Shown in pieces: positions 8,158 to 17,102 of a stretch of 64,000 nucleotides of DNA. The first letter of the stretch is position 1. Each line of letters opens with the position of its first letter. The notes below the pieces were generated by a model that saw only the letters and a list, made by a program, of their open reading frames with translations, did not search any database and was not told the origin of the DNA. The position numbers and the translations under genes are program-made. The stretch is from NCBI RefSeq assembly GCF_003586285.1, contig NZ_QUBR01000001.1:1605373-1669372 (forward strand), given 5' to 3'. The stretch is from Aeromicrobium endophyticum. Its GTDB lineage: Bacteria > Actinomycetota > Actinomycetes > Propionibacteriales > Nocardioidaceae.

Positions 8158-9444
8158 ATGAATCGTCCCCGCCACTCCCGCTCGCTGCTGTCTCGCAGCA
8201 GCTGGCCCGAGGCCCAGCGCATCGGCGTCGTCCTGCGCAAGGAGACCGTCGGTGGTGCGCTGCTGCTGGCGGCCACGGTGATCGCCCTGGTGTGGGCCAA
8301 CTCGCCGGTCGGCGACTCGTACCAACGGCTCAGCGAGACGCGCGTCGGCCCATCGGCCCTGCACCTCGACCTGACGCTGGCCACGTGGGCGGCCGACGGG
8401 CTGCTCGCGATCTTCTTCTTCGTGGTGGGCCTCGAGCTCAAGCGTGAGTTCGTCGCCGGTGACCTGCGCGATCCCCGCCGCGCGGCGCTGCCCGTGGTCG
8501 CGGCGATGGGAGGCATGGTCGTCCCGGCGCTCGTCTTCGTGGCGGTCAACGCCGGGGGCGGGTCCGCCCTGCGAGGCTGGGCCATCCCGACCGCGACCGA
8601 CATCGCCTTCGCGCTGGCCGTGCTCGCGGTCGTCAGCTCGCACCTGCCGACGGCACTGCGGACGTTCCTGCTGACGCTCGCCGTCGTCGACGACCTGCTG
8701 GCCGTCACGATCATCGCGGTGTTCTACACCTCCGACCTGCAGGTCGGCTACCTCGCGGCCGCGCTGGTGCCGCTGGCGCTGTTCGCGGTCGCGGTGCAGC
8801 GACGCATCCGTTCGTGGTGGCTGCTGCTGCCGCTGGCGGCGGTCACGTGGGTGCTCATGCACGAGTCGGGCGTGCACGCCACGGTCGCCGGCGTGCTGCT
8901 GGGCTTCGCCGTGCCGGTGCTCCGCCGTGACGGCGGGGAGGGCATCGGCCTGGCCGAGCACTTCGAGCACCGCGTGCGTCCGATCTCGACGATCGTCGCC
9001 GTCCCGGTGTTCGCCTTCTTCGCGGCGGGCGTCGCGGTCGGCGGCCTGTCAGGGCTGTCGGACGCCCTGCGCGACCCGATCGCGCTCGGCATCGTCGCCG
9101 GCCTCGTCGTCGGCAAGACGGTGGGGGTCTTCGGCACCACGGCGCTCTTCGCCCGCTTCACCCGCGCCCGCCTCGACGACGACCTCGCGTGGACCGACGT
9201 CTTCGGTGTCGCCGTGCTGGCCGGCATCGGCTTCACGGTCTCGCTGCTGATCGGCGACCTGGCCTACGGCCTGGGGTCCGACCGCGACGACCACGTCAAG
9301 GTCGGCGTGCTGACGGGCTCCCTGCTGGCTGCGTTGCTGGCGACGGTCGTGCTCAAGCGACGCGACCGGGTCTACGCCGACATCGCCGCGCGCGAGGCGG
9401 TCGACGCCGACGGCGACGGCGTGCCCGACGTCTACGACCGCTGA
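8158..9444 (+). CDS. nhaA: Na+/H+ antiporter NhaA
   Basis: 428 aa from ATG 8158, preceded by CGGAG. About eleven to twelve helices follow a short charged head. Hallmarks present: [28 protein letters not shown], the ion-site aspartates in ATDIAFAL and VVDDLLAV, and [10 protein letters not shown]. It exchanges external protons for internal sodium at high pH or salt. A GTG at 8101 (TAGACT 8 nt upstream) is a possible leaderless alternative adding 19 residues. The cytoplasmic C-terminus ends in [13 protein letters not shown], which looks like a calcium-binding loop and is not part of the NhaA core. Confidence 0.95.
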   Translation: MNRPRHSRSLLSRSSWPEAQRIGVVLRKETVGGALLLAATVIALVWANSPVGDSYQRLSETRVGPSALHLDLTLATWAADGLLAIFFFVVGLELKREFVAGDLRDPRRAALPVVAAMGGMVVPALVFVAVNAGGGSALRGWAIPTATDIAFALAVLAVVSSHLPTALRTFLLTLAVVDDLLAVTIIAVFYTSDLQVGYLAAALVPLALFAVAVQRRIRSWWLLLPLAAVTWVLMHESGVHATVAGVLLGFAVPVLRRDGGEGIGLAEHFEHRVRPISTIVAVPVFAFFAAGVAVGGLSGLSDALRDPIALGIVAGLVVGKTVGVFGTTALFARFTRARLDDDLAWTDVFGVAVLAGIGFTVSLLIGDLAYGLGSDRDDHVKVGVLTGSLLAALLATVVLKRRDRVYADIAAREAVDADGDGVPDVYDR

Positions 9445-9479
9445 CCGGCCGACGTCCCCCTCCCCGGGCGGTGGGTCTG

Positions 9480-9515
9480 CCACCGAATGATCGCGGAATC
9501 GCCCGTATTCGGTGG
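9480..9515. terminator. Hairpin between convergent nhaA and aminotransferase
   Basis: The arms CCACCGAAT (9480-9488) and ATTCGGTGG (9507-9515) pair perfectly over 9 bp with an 18-nt loop. GGTGG can also pair with CCACC just downstream, giving an alternative fold. It lies between the two converging stops. Confidence 0.5.
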
Positions 9516-9553
9516 AGCATCCACCGCTCAGGCAGAGGGCGGCACCGGCTCCG

Positions 9554-10708
9554 TCAGCGGCGCAGGGCCTGCAGGCGCTCGAGCGCGTCCGCGATGACCT
9601 CGGGACGCTTGCAGAACGCCCACCGCACGAGGGGGCGTCCCGCCTCGGAGTCGTGGAACACCTGGTGCGGGATCGCGACGACGCCGGCACGCTCAGGCAG
9701 CATCCGGCAGAACTCGAGCCCGTCGTCGAAGCCCAGCGGACGGATGTCGGTCGTGGCGAAGTAGGTGCCCTCCGGCACGAACACGTCGAGACCGAGTTCG
9801 GCGAGCCCCTCGCACAACAGGTCGCGCTGGGCCTGCATGCGGGCGGTGAGGTCGTCGAAGAAGGCGTCGTCGGCGCCGAGCGCGTGCGCGATGGCCGGCT
9901 GCAGCGGCGAGCCCGAGGTGTAGGTGAGGAACTGCTTGGCGCCGAGCATCGCCCGCACGAGGGTCGCCGGCCCGGTCGCCCAGCCGACCTTCCAGCCGGT
10001 GAACGAGAAGGTCTTGCCGCCGCTCGAGATCGTCAGGGTGCGCTCGGCCATGCCCGGCAAGGTCGCGATGGGGATGTGCGGCAGGCCGTCGAACGTCAGG
10101 TGCTCGTAGACCTCGTCGCTGATGACGACGAGGTCGTGCTCGACGGCGAGCGCCGCGACGGCCTCGAGCTCGTCGCGCCGCAGCACCGTGCCGGTCGGGT
10201 TGTGGGGCGAGTTGAGCAGGATCGCGGTGGTGCGTGGCGTGACGGCGGCGCGCAGCTCGTCGAGCGGCAACCGGAAGTCGGGTGCGCGCAGCGTGACGGG
10301 CCGCCGCACCGCGCCGGCCATCTGGATGACGGCGACGTACGAGTCGTAGTAGGGCTCGAGCACCACGACCTCGTCGCCGGGGTCGACCAGCCCGAGCAGG
10401 GCCGCGGCGATCGCCTCCGTCGCGCCGGTCGTGACGGCGACCTCCTCGCCCGGGTCGACGGCGAGGCCGTAGAGCCGCTGCTGGTGGGCGGCGATCGCGG
10501 CGCGCAGCTCGGGCACCCCGGTGCCCGGCGCGTACTGGTTGCGGCCCGAGCGCAGGGCGTCGACGGCGCGGTCGACCACCTCGTCCGGCCCGTCGGTGTC
10601 GGGGAAGCCCTGACCCAGGTTGATCGATCCGGTGCGAGCGGCGAGGGCACTCATCTCGGCGAAGATCGTGGTGCCGAGCCCGGCGATCCGGGCGCTGGAG
10701 GTCTTCAC
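9554..10708 (-). CDS. Class I aminotransferase, DapC/methionine-aminotransferase-like
   Basis: 384 aa PLP enzyme. The Schiff-base lysine is Lys232 (SSGGKTFSFTGWKVGW), with Asn170 (NSPHNPTG), Asp198 and Tyr201 (SDEVYEH) at the cofactor; INLGQGFPD is typical of the kynurenine/methionine aminotransferase branch. Mycobacterial members of this group are annotated as N-succinyldiaminopimelate aminotransferase (DapC). That role is possible but not shown by this sequence. GTG 10708 has TACAGT 7 nt upstream, a leaderless promoter. Single-gene unit. Confidence 0.88.
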   Translation of the reverse strand: MKTSSARIAGLGTTIFAEMSALAARTGSINLGQGFPDTDGPDEVVDRAVDALRSGRNQYAPGTGVPELRAAIAAHQQRLYGLAVDPGEEVAVTTGATEAIAAALLGLVDPGDEVVVLEPYYDSYVAVIQMAGAVRRPVTLRAPDFRLPLDELRAAVTPRTTAILLNSPHNPTGTVLRRDELEAVAALAVEHDLVVISDEVYEHLTFDGLPHIPIATLPGMAERTLTISSGGKTFSFTGWKVGWATGPATLVRAMLGAKQFLTYTSGSPLQPAIAHALGADDAFFDDLTARMQAQRDLLCEGLAELGLDVFVPEGTYFATTDIRPLGFDDGLEFCRMLPERAGVVAIPHQVFHDSEAGRPLVRWAFCKRPEVIADALERLQALRR

Positions 10709-10850
10709 CCGACCGACTGTAGCCGCGCGGATGTTCGTCGAAGGTCTCCCGAACCGCGCCGCCGCGCCCTAGGCTGGGCGCAGGTCGCGCACGAGCGGTG
10801 CGACGGGCAGGGAGGCCCGTGACCACGCAGGACGGCGCGGAGGGGAGACC

Positions 10851-12317
10851 GTGGGCACCACACGACGCTCGGCTGCCGTCACCCCGGCGACCCTGTCGGC
10901 CCGGCAGCAGCTGGTCGCGAACCGGTTCAGCTTCGGGGTCGACGAGGACGTCGTCGCCGACATGCGCTCGGTCGGCGGCTGGCAGCAGTGGTTCGAGCGG
11001 CAGCTGGCCCCGTCGCGGCTGGTCGACACCGCCGGCGCCCGGGTGTCGTCGTGGTTCCCGATGCTCGCCGACGATCCCGCCGCCGCGTGGGGCCGCGTGA
11101 AGCGGGAGGAGAAGAGCGCCTGGGACTTCGGCTACGACTTCTCGAGCTACACGCTCGCGCGCAAGCTCGTGGCCCGTCGCCAGGTGCAGGAGGTCATGGC
11201 CGACTTCTGGTCCAACCTGCTCTACATCCCCGCCGGCGAGGACCGTTCGTTCCCGTGGCGCCGGTCGTACGACGACGTGATCCGCCGGCACTCGCTGGGC
11301 CGCTTCCGGATGATGCTGCGCGAGGCGATCGTGCACCCGGCGATGTCGGGCTGGCTCAACAACTCGTCCAACACCAAGCGGGGCATCAACGAGAACCTCG
11401 GGCGCGAGCTGCTCGAGCTCTACACCGTGGGCCGTCCCGCCGGCTACGACGAGGCGGACGTCAAGAGCTCGGCCCGCATCCTGACGGGCTTCAAGGTCAA
11501 GGTCTTCGACGGCTACGCCGCCTCGTACGAGCCGAACGACCACTACGTCGGCGCGGTCTCGGTGATGGACTTCACGCACCCCAACTCCGCCGCCGACGGA
11601 CGCCCCGTGGTCGACGCCTACCTCGACCACCTGGCCCGGCACCCCGCCACCGCCCAGCGCCTCGCCCGGCGGCTGTGCCTGCGGTTCGTGTCCGACGAGC
11701 CGTCCGACGACATCGTGACGGCGGTCGCCGCGGCCTACCGCGCCTCCGACACCGACATCCGCGCCACCCTCCGGGCGATGGTGCGCCACCCCGAGTTCGT
11801 CGCGTCCGCCGGGCAGAAGGTCCGCACCCCGATCGAGGACGTCGTCAACTGCGCTCGCGTGCTCGACATGCGTCCGGTCGGGGCCACCGACGACGCCGCC
11901 TTCGCGCGGCACGTGGTCTGGATGAGCAGCTCGGTGGGCCAGATGCAGTTCGACTGGCCGCGCCCCGACGGCTTTCCCGAGACGTCGTCGACCTGGACGT
12001 CGCCGGCTCGGATGGTGCGCAGCTGGAACATCCACTACGCGCTCGCCGGCAACTGGTGGGGCGCGAAGGACATCGCGATCCCCGCGCGGGCCGACGTGAT
12101 GCCCACGACGTGGCCCGTGACGCTCGGTCAGCTGGTCGACCACCAGTCGCGCATGCTGCTCGGACGTCCCGCGACCGCCACGCTGCGCCAGGGGGTCGCC
12201 GAGGCCCTCAACCGGGCCGACACGCAGAAGTTCGACACGGCGTCGGCGGTGTCCGACTGGACGTGGACCGTGCTGCGCGGCGCGGTCCTCAACTCGCCCG
12301 AGGGGATGCTGCGATGA
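10851..12317 (+). CDS. DUF1800 family protein
   Basis: 488 aa, function unknown. Recognisable by ARQQLVANRFSFGVDEDVV near the start, the FWSNLLYI and NENLGRELLELYTVG blocks and a C-terminal SPEGMLR-like end. DUF1800 proteins almost always stand next to a DUF1501 protein, as here, where the stop overlaps the next ATG. No signal peptide is visible, although the partner has a Tat signal, so the pair may be exported as a folded complex (inference). GTG 10851 follows GAGGGGAGA. The 142-bp gap upstream holds the divergent aminotransferase promoter. Confidence 0.85.
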   Translation: MGTTRRSAAVTPATLSARQQLVANRFSFGVDEDVVADMRSVGGWQQWFERQLAPSRLVDTAGARVSSWFPMLADDPAAAWGRVKREEKSAWDFGYDFSSYTLARKLVARRQVQEVMADFWSNLLYIPAGEDRSFPWRRSYDDVIRRHSLGRFRMMLREAIVHPAMSGWLNNSSNTKRGINENLGRELLELYTVGRPAGYDEADVKSSARILTGFKVKVFDGYAASYEPNDHYVGAVSVMDFTHPNSAADGRPVVDAYLDHLARHPATAQRLARRLCLRFVSDEPSDDIVTAVAAAYRASDTDIRATLRAMVRHPEFVASAGQKVRTPIEDVVNCARVLDMRPVGATDDAAFARHVVWMSSSVGQMQFDWPRPDGFPETSSTWTSPARMVRSWNIHYALAGNWWGAKDIAIPARADVMPTTWPVTLGQLVDHQSRMLLGRPATATLRQGVAEALNRADTQKFDTASAVSDWTWTVLRGAVLNSPEGMLR

Positions 12318-13588
12318 GCGCGCCACCGGCCAGCACGCCCGCCGACGACTGCGGCTGCGACGACTACGGCGTCAGCCGGCGCTCGATCCTGAAGGCCGCG
12401 GGTCTGGCGGCGATGGCGGGCGTGACGACGTCGATGTTCGGCGACGTGCTGACGTCGACGGTCTACGGCGCCACCGAGGGCAACATCCTGGTGGTGGTGT
12501 CGCTGCGCGGCGGCGCCGATGGCCTGTCGATGATCGTGCCCCACGCCGAGAGCGCCTACTACGCGGCCAGGCCGACCACGGCGATCGCGCGCGACCGGCT
12601 GCTGCGCGCCGACAGCACCTTCGGCCTGCACCCGGCCTTCGCGCCGCTCGAGGACATGTGGGCGGCGGGCCAGGTCGCAGGCCTGCACGCCGTGGGCCTG
12701 CCGGTGCCCAACCGCAGCCACTTCGAGGCGATGGAGCTGCTGGAGGACGCCGACCCCGGCAGCTCGGCCCGCATCGGCTGGATCAACCGGATGATCGCAG
12801 GCCTCGCCTCGTCCCCCGACGTCTTCGACGGCATCCAGATCGGCTCGACCGTCACCCCGACGTCGCTGGTGGGTCCGGCGCCGAGCCTCGCGACCGGCGG
12901 GTTCGACGACCTGCTGATGCCGTTCAACCAGGACCCGAAGCTCGGGCCGAAGGTCTCGGCGACGCTGCGCTCGCAGTACACCGCGCACGACGGGCCGCTC
13001 GGCGCCGCCGGCATCAACGCCCTCGCCCTGGCGGCCCGTGCCGGTGACGTCGCGGGGGCCGTGCCGGCCGGTCCGCCGTCGGGCGTGACCTATCCGAAGT
13101 ACTCGGCGCTCGGCGAGGCGCTCGGCACGACCGCGGGCCTGATCCGCGCCAAGGTCGGCGTCAAGGCCGTCGCGGTCGACGCCGGCGGCTGGGACCACCA
13201 CGTCGACCTCGGCTGGCGGGTCGAGAGCACCATCAAGGACCTCGCCTCGTGCCTCGCGGCGTTCTTCACCGACCTGGGCCCGGAGGCCGGACGTGTCACG
13301 GTCGTGACGCTCAGCGAGTTCGGTCGCCGCCTCACCGAGAACGGCTCGCGCGGCGTCGACCACGGCTACGGCAACGCGGTGCTGGCCCTTGGTGCGGGAG
13401 TAGTGGGCGGGAAGTACTACTCACGCTGGCCGACGCTCGGCACGGGCACACAGGTCGACGGCGACCTGGCCGTCACGACCGACTACCGCAGCGTGCTCAT
13501 GGAGATCCTGCGGGCCCGCTTCCCGTCGCTCGACCTCTCGACGGTGTTTCCGGGCGTGACCGCCAAGCCGTTGGGCTTCATGCGCTGA
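12314..13588 (+). CDS. DUF1501 family protein with Tat signal
   Basis: 424 aa. ATG 12314 overlaps the stop of the DUF1800 gene (ATGA), implying coupled translation. Residues about 21-52 form a twin-arginine signal (SRRSILKAAGLAAMAGVTTS) after an acidic, Cys-containing head (DDCGCDDYG), so the folded protein is exported. The body has the DUF1501 blocks VVSLRGGADGL, GLHPAF, NRSHFEAME, AGGWDHH and VTLSEFGRR. The fold is related to the alkaline phosphatase/sulfatase group (established for the family), but no activity is known. A helper of DUF1800 is the simplest reading. Confidence 0.88.
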   Translation: MSAPPASTPADDCGCDDYGVSRRSILKAAGLAAMAGVTTSMFGDVLTSTVYGATEGNILVVVSLRGGADGLSMIVPHAESAYYAARPTTAIARDRLLRADSTFGLHPAFAPLEDMWAAGQVAGLHAVGLPVPNRSHFEAMELLEDADPGSSARIGWINRMIAGLASSPDVFDGIQIGSTVTPTSLVGPAPSLATGGFDDLLMPFNQDPKLGPKVSATLRSQYTAHDGPLGAAGINALALAARAGDVAGAVPAGPPSGVTYPKYSALGEALGTTAGLIRAKVGVKAVAVDAGGWDHHVDLGWRVESTIKDLASCLAAFFTDLGPEAGRVTVVTLSEFGRRLTENGSRGVDHGYGNAVLALGAGVVGGKYYSRWPTLGTGTQVDGDLAVTTDYRSVLMEILRARFPSLDLSTVFPGVTAKPLGFMR

Positions 13589-13628
13589 GCCGACCCCCGT
13601 GCACCGCTGCGCCCCTACGATGACGCGG

Positions 13629-14780
13629 GTGAGCGACCTTCAGCGGACCAGGTGGGCGGTGGCGACCGGCTTCTTCCTGCAGGGGCTCGTGTTCGCGGCG
13701 ATCGTGACCCAGGCGCCGCGCATCAAGGACCGCTTCGGCATCGACGACGGCGGGCTCACGCTGATCCTCGTGCTCGTCGCGGTGCTGTCGGGCGTGGGCA
13801 GCGTCCTGGCGGGCCTCGTGGCCGAGCGGCGCTCGAGCGCGGTCGCCCTGCGCGTCGCGCTGCTGACGATCGGCGCGGGAGCGCTGCTGGTCGGGATCGC
13901 CCCGACCGTGCCGCTGCTGGTGGGTGCGTTCGTCGTCTACGGGCTCGGCGTGGGCGCCGTCGACGCCGGCATGAACATGCAGGGCGTCCGCGTCCAGGAG
14001 GCGTACGGGCGCAGCATCATGGCCAGCTTCCACGGCCTGTGGTCGGTCGGCGGCATCCTCGGTGCCCTGTACGCCGCCGGCGTCGCCGAGGTCGACCTGC
14101 CGTTCGCCGCGTCGCTCGCGGTGGTCGCGCTCGTCACGGGTGCGGCCTCCACCGCTGCCGCGACCCGGTTCGTCGACGTGCGGGAGCACGACCCGGGGCT
14201 GTCCGGTGCCGGCCTCGACCTGCCGTGGCGTCCGGTGCTGGTCTTCGGCCTGGTCGTGCTGGTGTTCTACGCCGCCGACACCGGCATCCTCACGTGGAGC
14301 ACGGTGTACCTCGAGGACGCTCTCGACGCCTCGACGTCGATCGCGCCGCTGGCCTACGGCGCCTACCAGGGCGGCGCGCTGGTCTCGCGCTTCGGCGGCG
14401 ACCTGGTGGTCAGGCGTCTGGGGGCGGCCCCGGTCGTCCTGATCGGGACGACGGTGGGCCTCGTCGGGCTGCTGACCGTCGTCGTCTCGCCCGCCCCGGC
14501 CGTCGCGATCATCGGCTTCTTCGTGACCGGGCTGGGACTCGCGATCCTGGCGCCGCTGTCGTTCGCCGCACTGGCGGCGGCGGTGCCACCGGGCGCCCGC
14601 GACGTGGCGATCGCGCGGATGAACATCGCCAACTACCTCGGCGCGATCATGGGCGGCGGCCTGATCGGCGCAGCGGCCTCGGCCGACCACCTGCGCTGGG
14701 CCTTCGTCATCCCGCTCGTGACGGTGCCGGTGGTGCTGCTGACGGCCCGCTCGTTCGGGGCTGCGCGCCAGAGGCTCTGA
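13629..14780 (+). CDS. MFS transporter
   Basis: 383 aa, about twelve hydrophobic helices. The first half contains GFFLQGLVFAAIVTQAPRIKDRFGID and VYGLGVGAVDAGMNMQGV, as seen in the fucose-permease/YfcJ-like sugar or drug exporter branches. The substrate is unknown. GTG 13629 is favoured because TACGAT (13616-13621) lies 7 nt ahead; the ATG at 13620 overlaps that -10 and would add three residues. It is followed by a strong terminator. Confidence 0.82.
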   Translation: MSDLQRTRWAVATGFFLQGLVFAAIVTQAPRIKDRFGIDDGGLTLILVLVAVLSGVGSVLAGLVAERRSSAVALRVALLTIGAGALLVGIAPTVPLLVGAFVVYGLGVGAVDAGMNMQGVRVQEAYGRSIMASFHGLWSVGGILGALYAAGVAEVDLPFAASLAVVALVTGAASTAAATRFVDVREHDPGLSGAGLDLPWRPVLVFGLVVLVFYAADTGILTWSTVYLEDALDASTSIAPLAYGAYQGGALVSRFGGDLVVRRLGAAPVVLIGTTVGLVGLLTVVVSPAPAVAIIGFFVTGLGLAILAPLSFAALAAAVPPGARDVAIARMNIANYLGAIMGGGLIGAAASADHLRWAFVIPLVTVPVVLLTARSFGAARQRL

Positions 14781-14796
14781 GCGGCTGAGGACATAA

Positions 14797-14838
14797 GTAG
14801 GCCCCACCGTTCTCGGGGGGTGAAACGGTGGGGCCTAC
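14797..14838 (+). terminator. Strong hairpin after MFS gene
   Basis: The arms 14797-14811 (gtaggccccaccgtt) and 14824-14838 pair perfectly over 15 bp around a 12-nt loop. It begins 17 bp after the MFS stop codon. No T-run follows, as is common for high-GC actinobacteria. Confidence 0.85.
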
Positions 14839-14984
14839 AACAGGCGCCGACGGCGTGAAGCGCACCGGCCCTGCGAGATCAACTCTAGACGACCGCCGCA
14901 AGGCCGTGCAGGGAAATGACGAAATCCGGTGTGAACTTTTTTGCGAGGGGCCCGGGGGAGTGCCTCGGATGTCATGATCGGGTC

Positions 14985-15674
14985 ATGACCGCCACCGTCG
15001 CGCCCGTCGGGCGACCGCCGCGGCCCCGCTCCGGGCCCGTGCGGCGCATCGTCTTCGCGCTCGGGGTGCTGATGATCCTGGCCGGCCTGGGCTTCCTGCT
15101 CTACTGCGGGTGGCAGTACTTCGGCACCAACATCGTGTCCAAGCAGAAGCAGGCCGAGATCAAGCAGAGCATCTCGACCGACTGGTCCAACGGCATCGAC
15201 GGCGACGAGGTCGGCCTGCTGCGCGTCAAGCGCTTCGGCGCCGACTACGAGGCGCCGATCGTCAAGGGCTTCGACGACAAGTCCCTCGCCGAGGGAGTCG
15301 GCTGGGACCCCAAGAGCGCGCGACCCGGCAAGATCGGCAACTTCGCCATCGCGGCCCACCGGGTCACCCACGGGGAGCCGTTCGCGAAGTTCCCGAAGCT
15401 CCGCAAGGGCGACGAGGTGGTCGTCGAGACGCGCACGAAGATCTTCACGTACCGGCTGCGCAACTCCGGCACGTCCATCACGGTCGACTTCTCGGTCGGC
15501 TGGCCCCTGCAGCGGGTGCCCGATCCCGACGCGGCCGGCGAGCGTCCGACGAAGTCCGTCATCACGATGCTGACCTGCTCCGAGCTGTTCCACACCCGCA
15601 ACCGCAACGTGGTGATCGGCGACCTCGTCTCGCAGAAGGACAAGCGCACGGGCAAGACGACGACCGTCCGATGA
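14985..15674 (+). CDS. Class E sortase
   Basis: 229 aa. A basic, proline-rich head is followed by one membrane helix (residues about 20-42), then the sortase barrel outside the membrane. Catalytic His125 (AAHRVTHG), Cys198 (TMLTCSE) and Arg205 are in the expected order and spacing. Class E enzymes usually attach LAXTG-bearing proteins to the wall or build pili. No LAXTG substrate is encoded in this window. ATG 14985 has CATGAT 6 nt upstream. A longer frame from 14916 lacks support. Confidence 0.85.
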   Translation: MTATVAPVGRPPRPRSGPVRRIVFALGVLMILAGLGFLLYCGWQYFGTNIVSKQKQAEIKQSISTDWSNGIDGDEVGLLRVKRFGADYEAPIVKGFDDKSLAEGVGWDPKSARPGKIGNFAIAAHRVTHGEPFAKFPKLRKGDEVVVETRTKIFTYRLRNSGTSITVDFSVGWPLQRVPDPDAAGERPTKSVITMLTCSELFHTRNRNVVIGDLVSQKDKRTGKTTTVR

Positions 15675-15704
15675 CCGACGGGGCCTGCCCCTAGGGTTGT
15701 GACC

Positions 15705-16352
15705 ATGCATCAGTACCAGCGGGAGTTCATCGAGCTGGCCCTCGACCTCGAGGTGCTGCGCTTCGGCGAGTTCACCCTCAAGTCGGGACGCACCTCGCCC
15801 TACTTCTTCAACGCGGGGCTGTTCAACACCGGCGCGAGACTCGCCGCGCTGGGCCGGTTCTACGCCGACGCGATCGTCCAGAGCGGCCTCGACTTCGACG
15901 TCCTGATGGGACCGGCCTACAAGGGCATCCCGATCGCCTCGGCCGCCGCCGTCCAGCTCTCGGCGCTCCACGATCGCGACGTCGCGTGGTGCTTCAACCG
16001 CAAGGAGGCCAAGGCGCACGGCGAGGGCGGGACGATCGTGGGCTCGCCGCTGCGCGGACGCGCGCTGGTCGTCGACGACGTGATCACGGCCGGCACCGCG
16101 ATCCGCGAGGTCAAGCAGATCGTCGACGGCGAGGGTGCGTCCCTCGCCGGCATCGTGGTGGCGGTCGACCGCCAGGAGCGCGGCGCCGGCGAGCTGTCGG
16201 CCATCCAGGAGGTGGCCCGCGACTTCGACGTGCCGGTGGTCTCGATCATCGGCTTCGACCAGGTCGTCGAGTACCTCGAGCAGACGGGGCTGCACGCCGA
16301 GCACCTCGGGGCCGTCCGGGCCTACCGCGAGGAGTTCGGCGTCTCGGCATGA
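15705..16352 (+). CDS. pyrE: Orotate phosphoribosyltransferase
   Basis: 215 aa. It joins orotate to PRPP to give OMP in pyrimidine synthesis. The PRPP loop is [13 protein letters not shown], and the flexible catalytic loop has [12 protein letters not shown]. From [20 protein letters not shown] to the end AYREEFGV it closely follows the enterobacterial PyrE I remember, not the shorter (about 180 aa) actinobacterial form. ATG 15705 has TAGGGT 7 nt before it. The stop overlaps the next gene (ATGA), so the two form an operon. The unusual type suggests transfer from a gamma-proteobacterium. Confidence 0.95.
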   Translation: MHQYQREFIELALDLEVLRFGEFTLKSGRTSPYFFNAGLFNTGARLAALGRFYADAIVQSGLDFDVLMGPAYKGIPIASAAAVQLSALHDRDVAWCFNRKEAKAHGEGGTIVGSPLRGRALVVDDVITAGTAIREVKQIVDGEGASLAGIVVAVDRQERGAGELSAIQEVARDFDVPVVSIIGFDQVVEYLEQTGLHAEHLGAVRAYREEFGVSA

Positions 16353-16984
16353 GCGAGCCGCCCGCGGGGCCCGCTGCGCCCGCCGAGCCGGTCGGCGTCG
16401 GGCCGTGGCCGGGGGAGTGGCCGACCGGTGACCACTACGACCCCGAGCTGCTGCGCGACGGCGATCGGCGCAACGTCGTCGACGGCTACCGCTACTGGAC
16501 GCTCGAGGCGATCGTCGCCGACCTCGACCGCAGGCGGCACCCGCTGCACGTCGCGATCGAGAACTGGCAGCACGACTTCAACATCGGCTCCATCGTGCGC
16601 ACGGCCAACGCCTTCGCGGTGGCCGAGGTGCACATCGTCGGCAAGCGGCGCTGGAACCGGCGGGGCGCGATGGTGACCGACCGTTACCAGCACGTCCGCC
16701 ACCACGACACGGTCGCGACCTTCGCCGCGTGGGCGGCCGAGCAGGGACTGCCGGTGCTCGGCATCGACAACGTCGAGGGGTCGGTGCCGATCGAGTCGGC
16801 CACGCTGCCGGCCGCCTGCGTGCTCGTCTTCGGCCAGGAGGGCCCGGGCCTGTCCGACGAGGCGCGGGCGGCCTGCGAGCGGACGCTGTCGATCGCGCAG
16901 TTCGGATCGACACGGTCGATCAACGCCGGAGCGGCCGCCGCGATCGCGATGCACGCCTGGATCCGCCAGCACGCCACCCCCTGA
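16349..16984 (+). CDS. SpoU/TrmH-family RNA 2'-O-methyltransferase
   Basis: 211 aa. The three knotted-SAM motifs are present: [12 protein letters not shown] (motif 1), [14 protein letters not shown] (motif 2) and [23 protein letters not shown] (motif 3). It methylates a ribose in tRNA or rRNA; the target cannot be told. It lacks the N-terminal L30e-like substrate domain, having instead a proline-rich leader of about 25 residues. ATG 16349 overlaps the pyrE stop. A related gene pairs with pyrE in many actinobacteria. Confidence 0.88.
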   Translation: MSEPPAGPAAPAEPVGVGPWPGEWPTGDHYDPELLRDGDRRNVVDGYRYWTLEAIVADLDRRRHPLHVAIENWQHDFNIGSIVRTANAFAVAEVHIVGKRRWNRRGAMVTDRYQHVRHHDTVATFAAWAAEQGLPVLGIDNVEGSVPIESATLPAACVLVFGQEGPGLSDEARAACERTLSIAQFGSTRSINAGAAAAIAMHAWIRQHATP

Positions 16985-17047
16985 CCGCGAGTGGCGCACT
17001 CTCGCGATTCTGAGACGGCGCGTCGCGCGAGACTGCGCCACTCGCGG
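16985..17047. terminator. Long hairpin after spoU gene
   Basis: Arms 16985-17006 and 17026-17047 match over 22 positions with a single mismatch (ccgcgagtggcgcaCtctcgcg against G), with a 19-nt loop. It starts at the base after the stop codon. A third partial copy of the arm (gcgccactcgcg) lies at about 17056-17067, so this may be a repeated extragenic element serving as terminator. Confidence 0.7.
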
Positions 17048-17102
17048 ATCGGCTGGCGCCACTCGCGCGGCGCCCCGGCGCCCCCGGACCTAGGCTCGAG
17101 GT

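Noticed and set aside
15699-15704. GTG/ATG-proximal earlier start for pyrE
   Set aside because: It overlaps the space between -10 and ATG 15705; the family begins at MxxYQREFIE.
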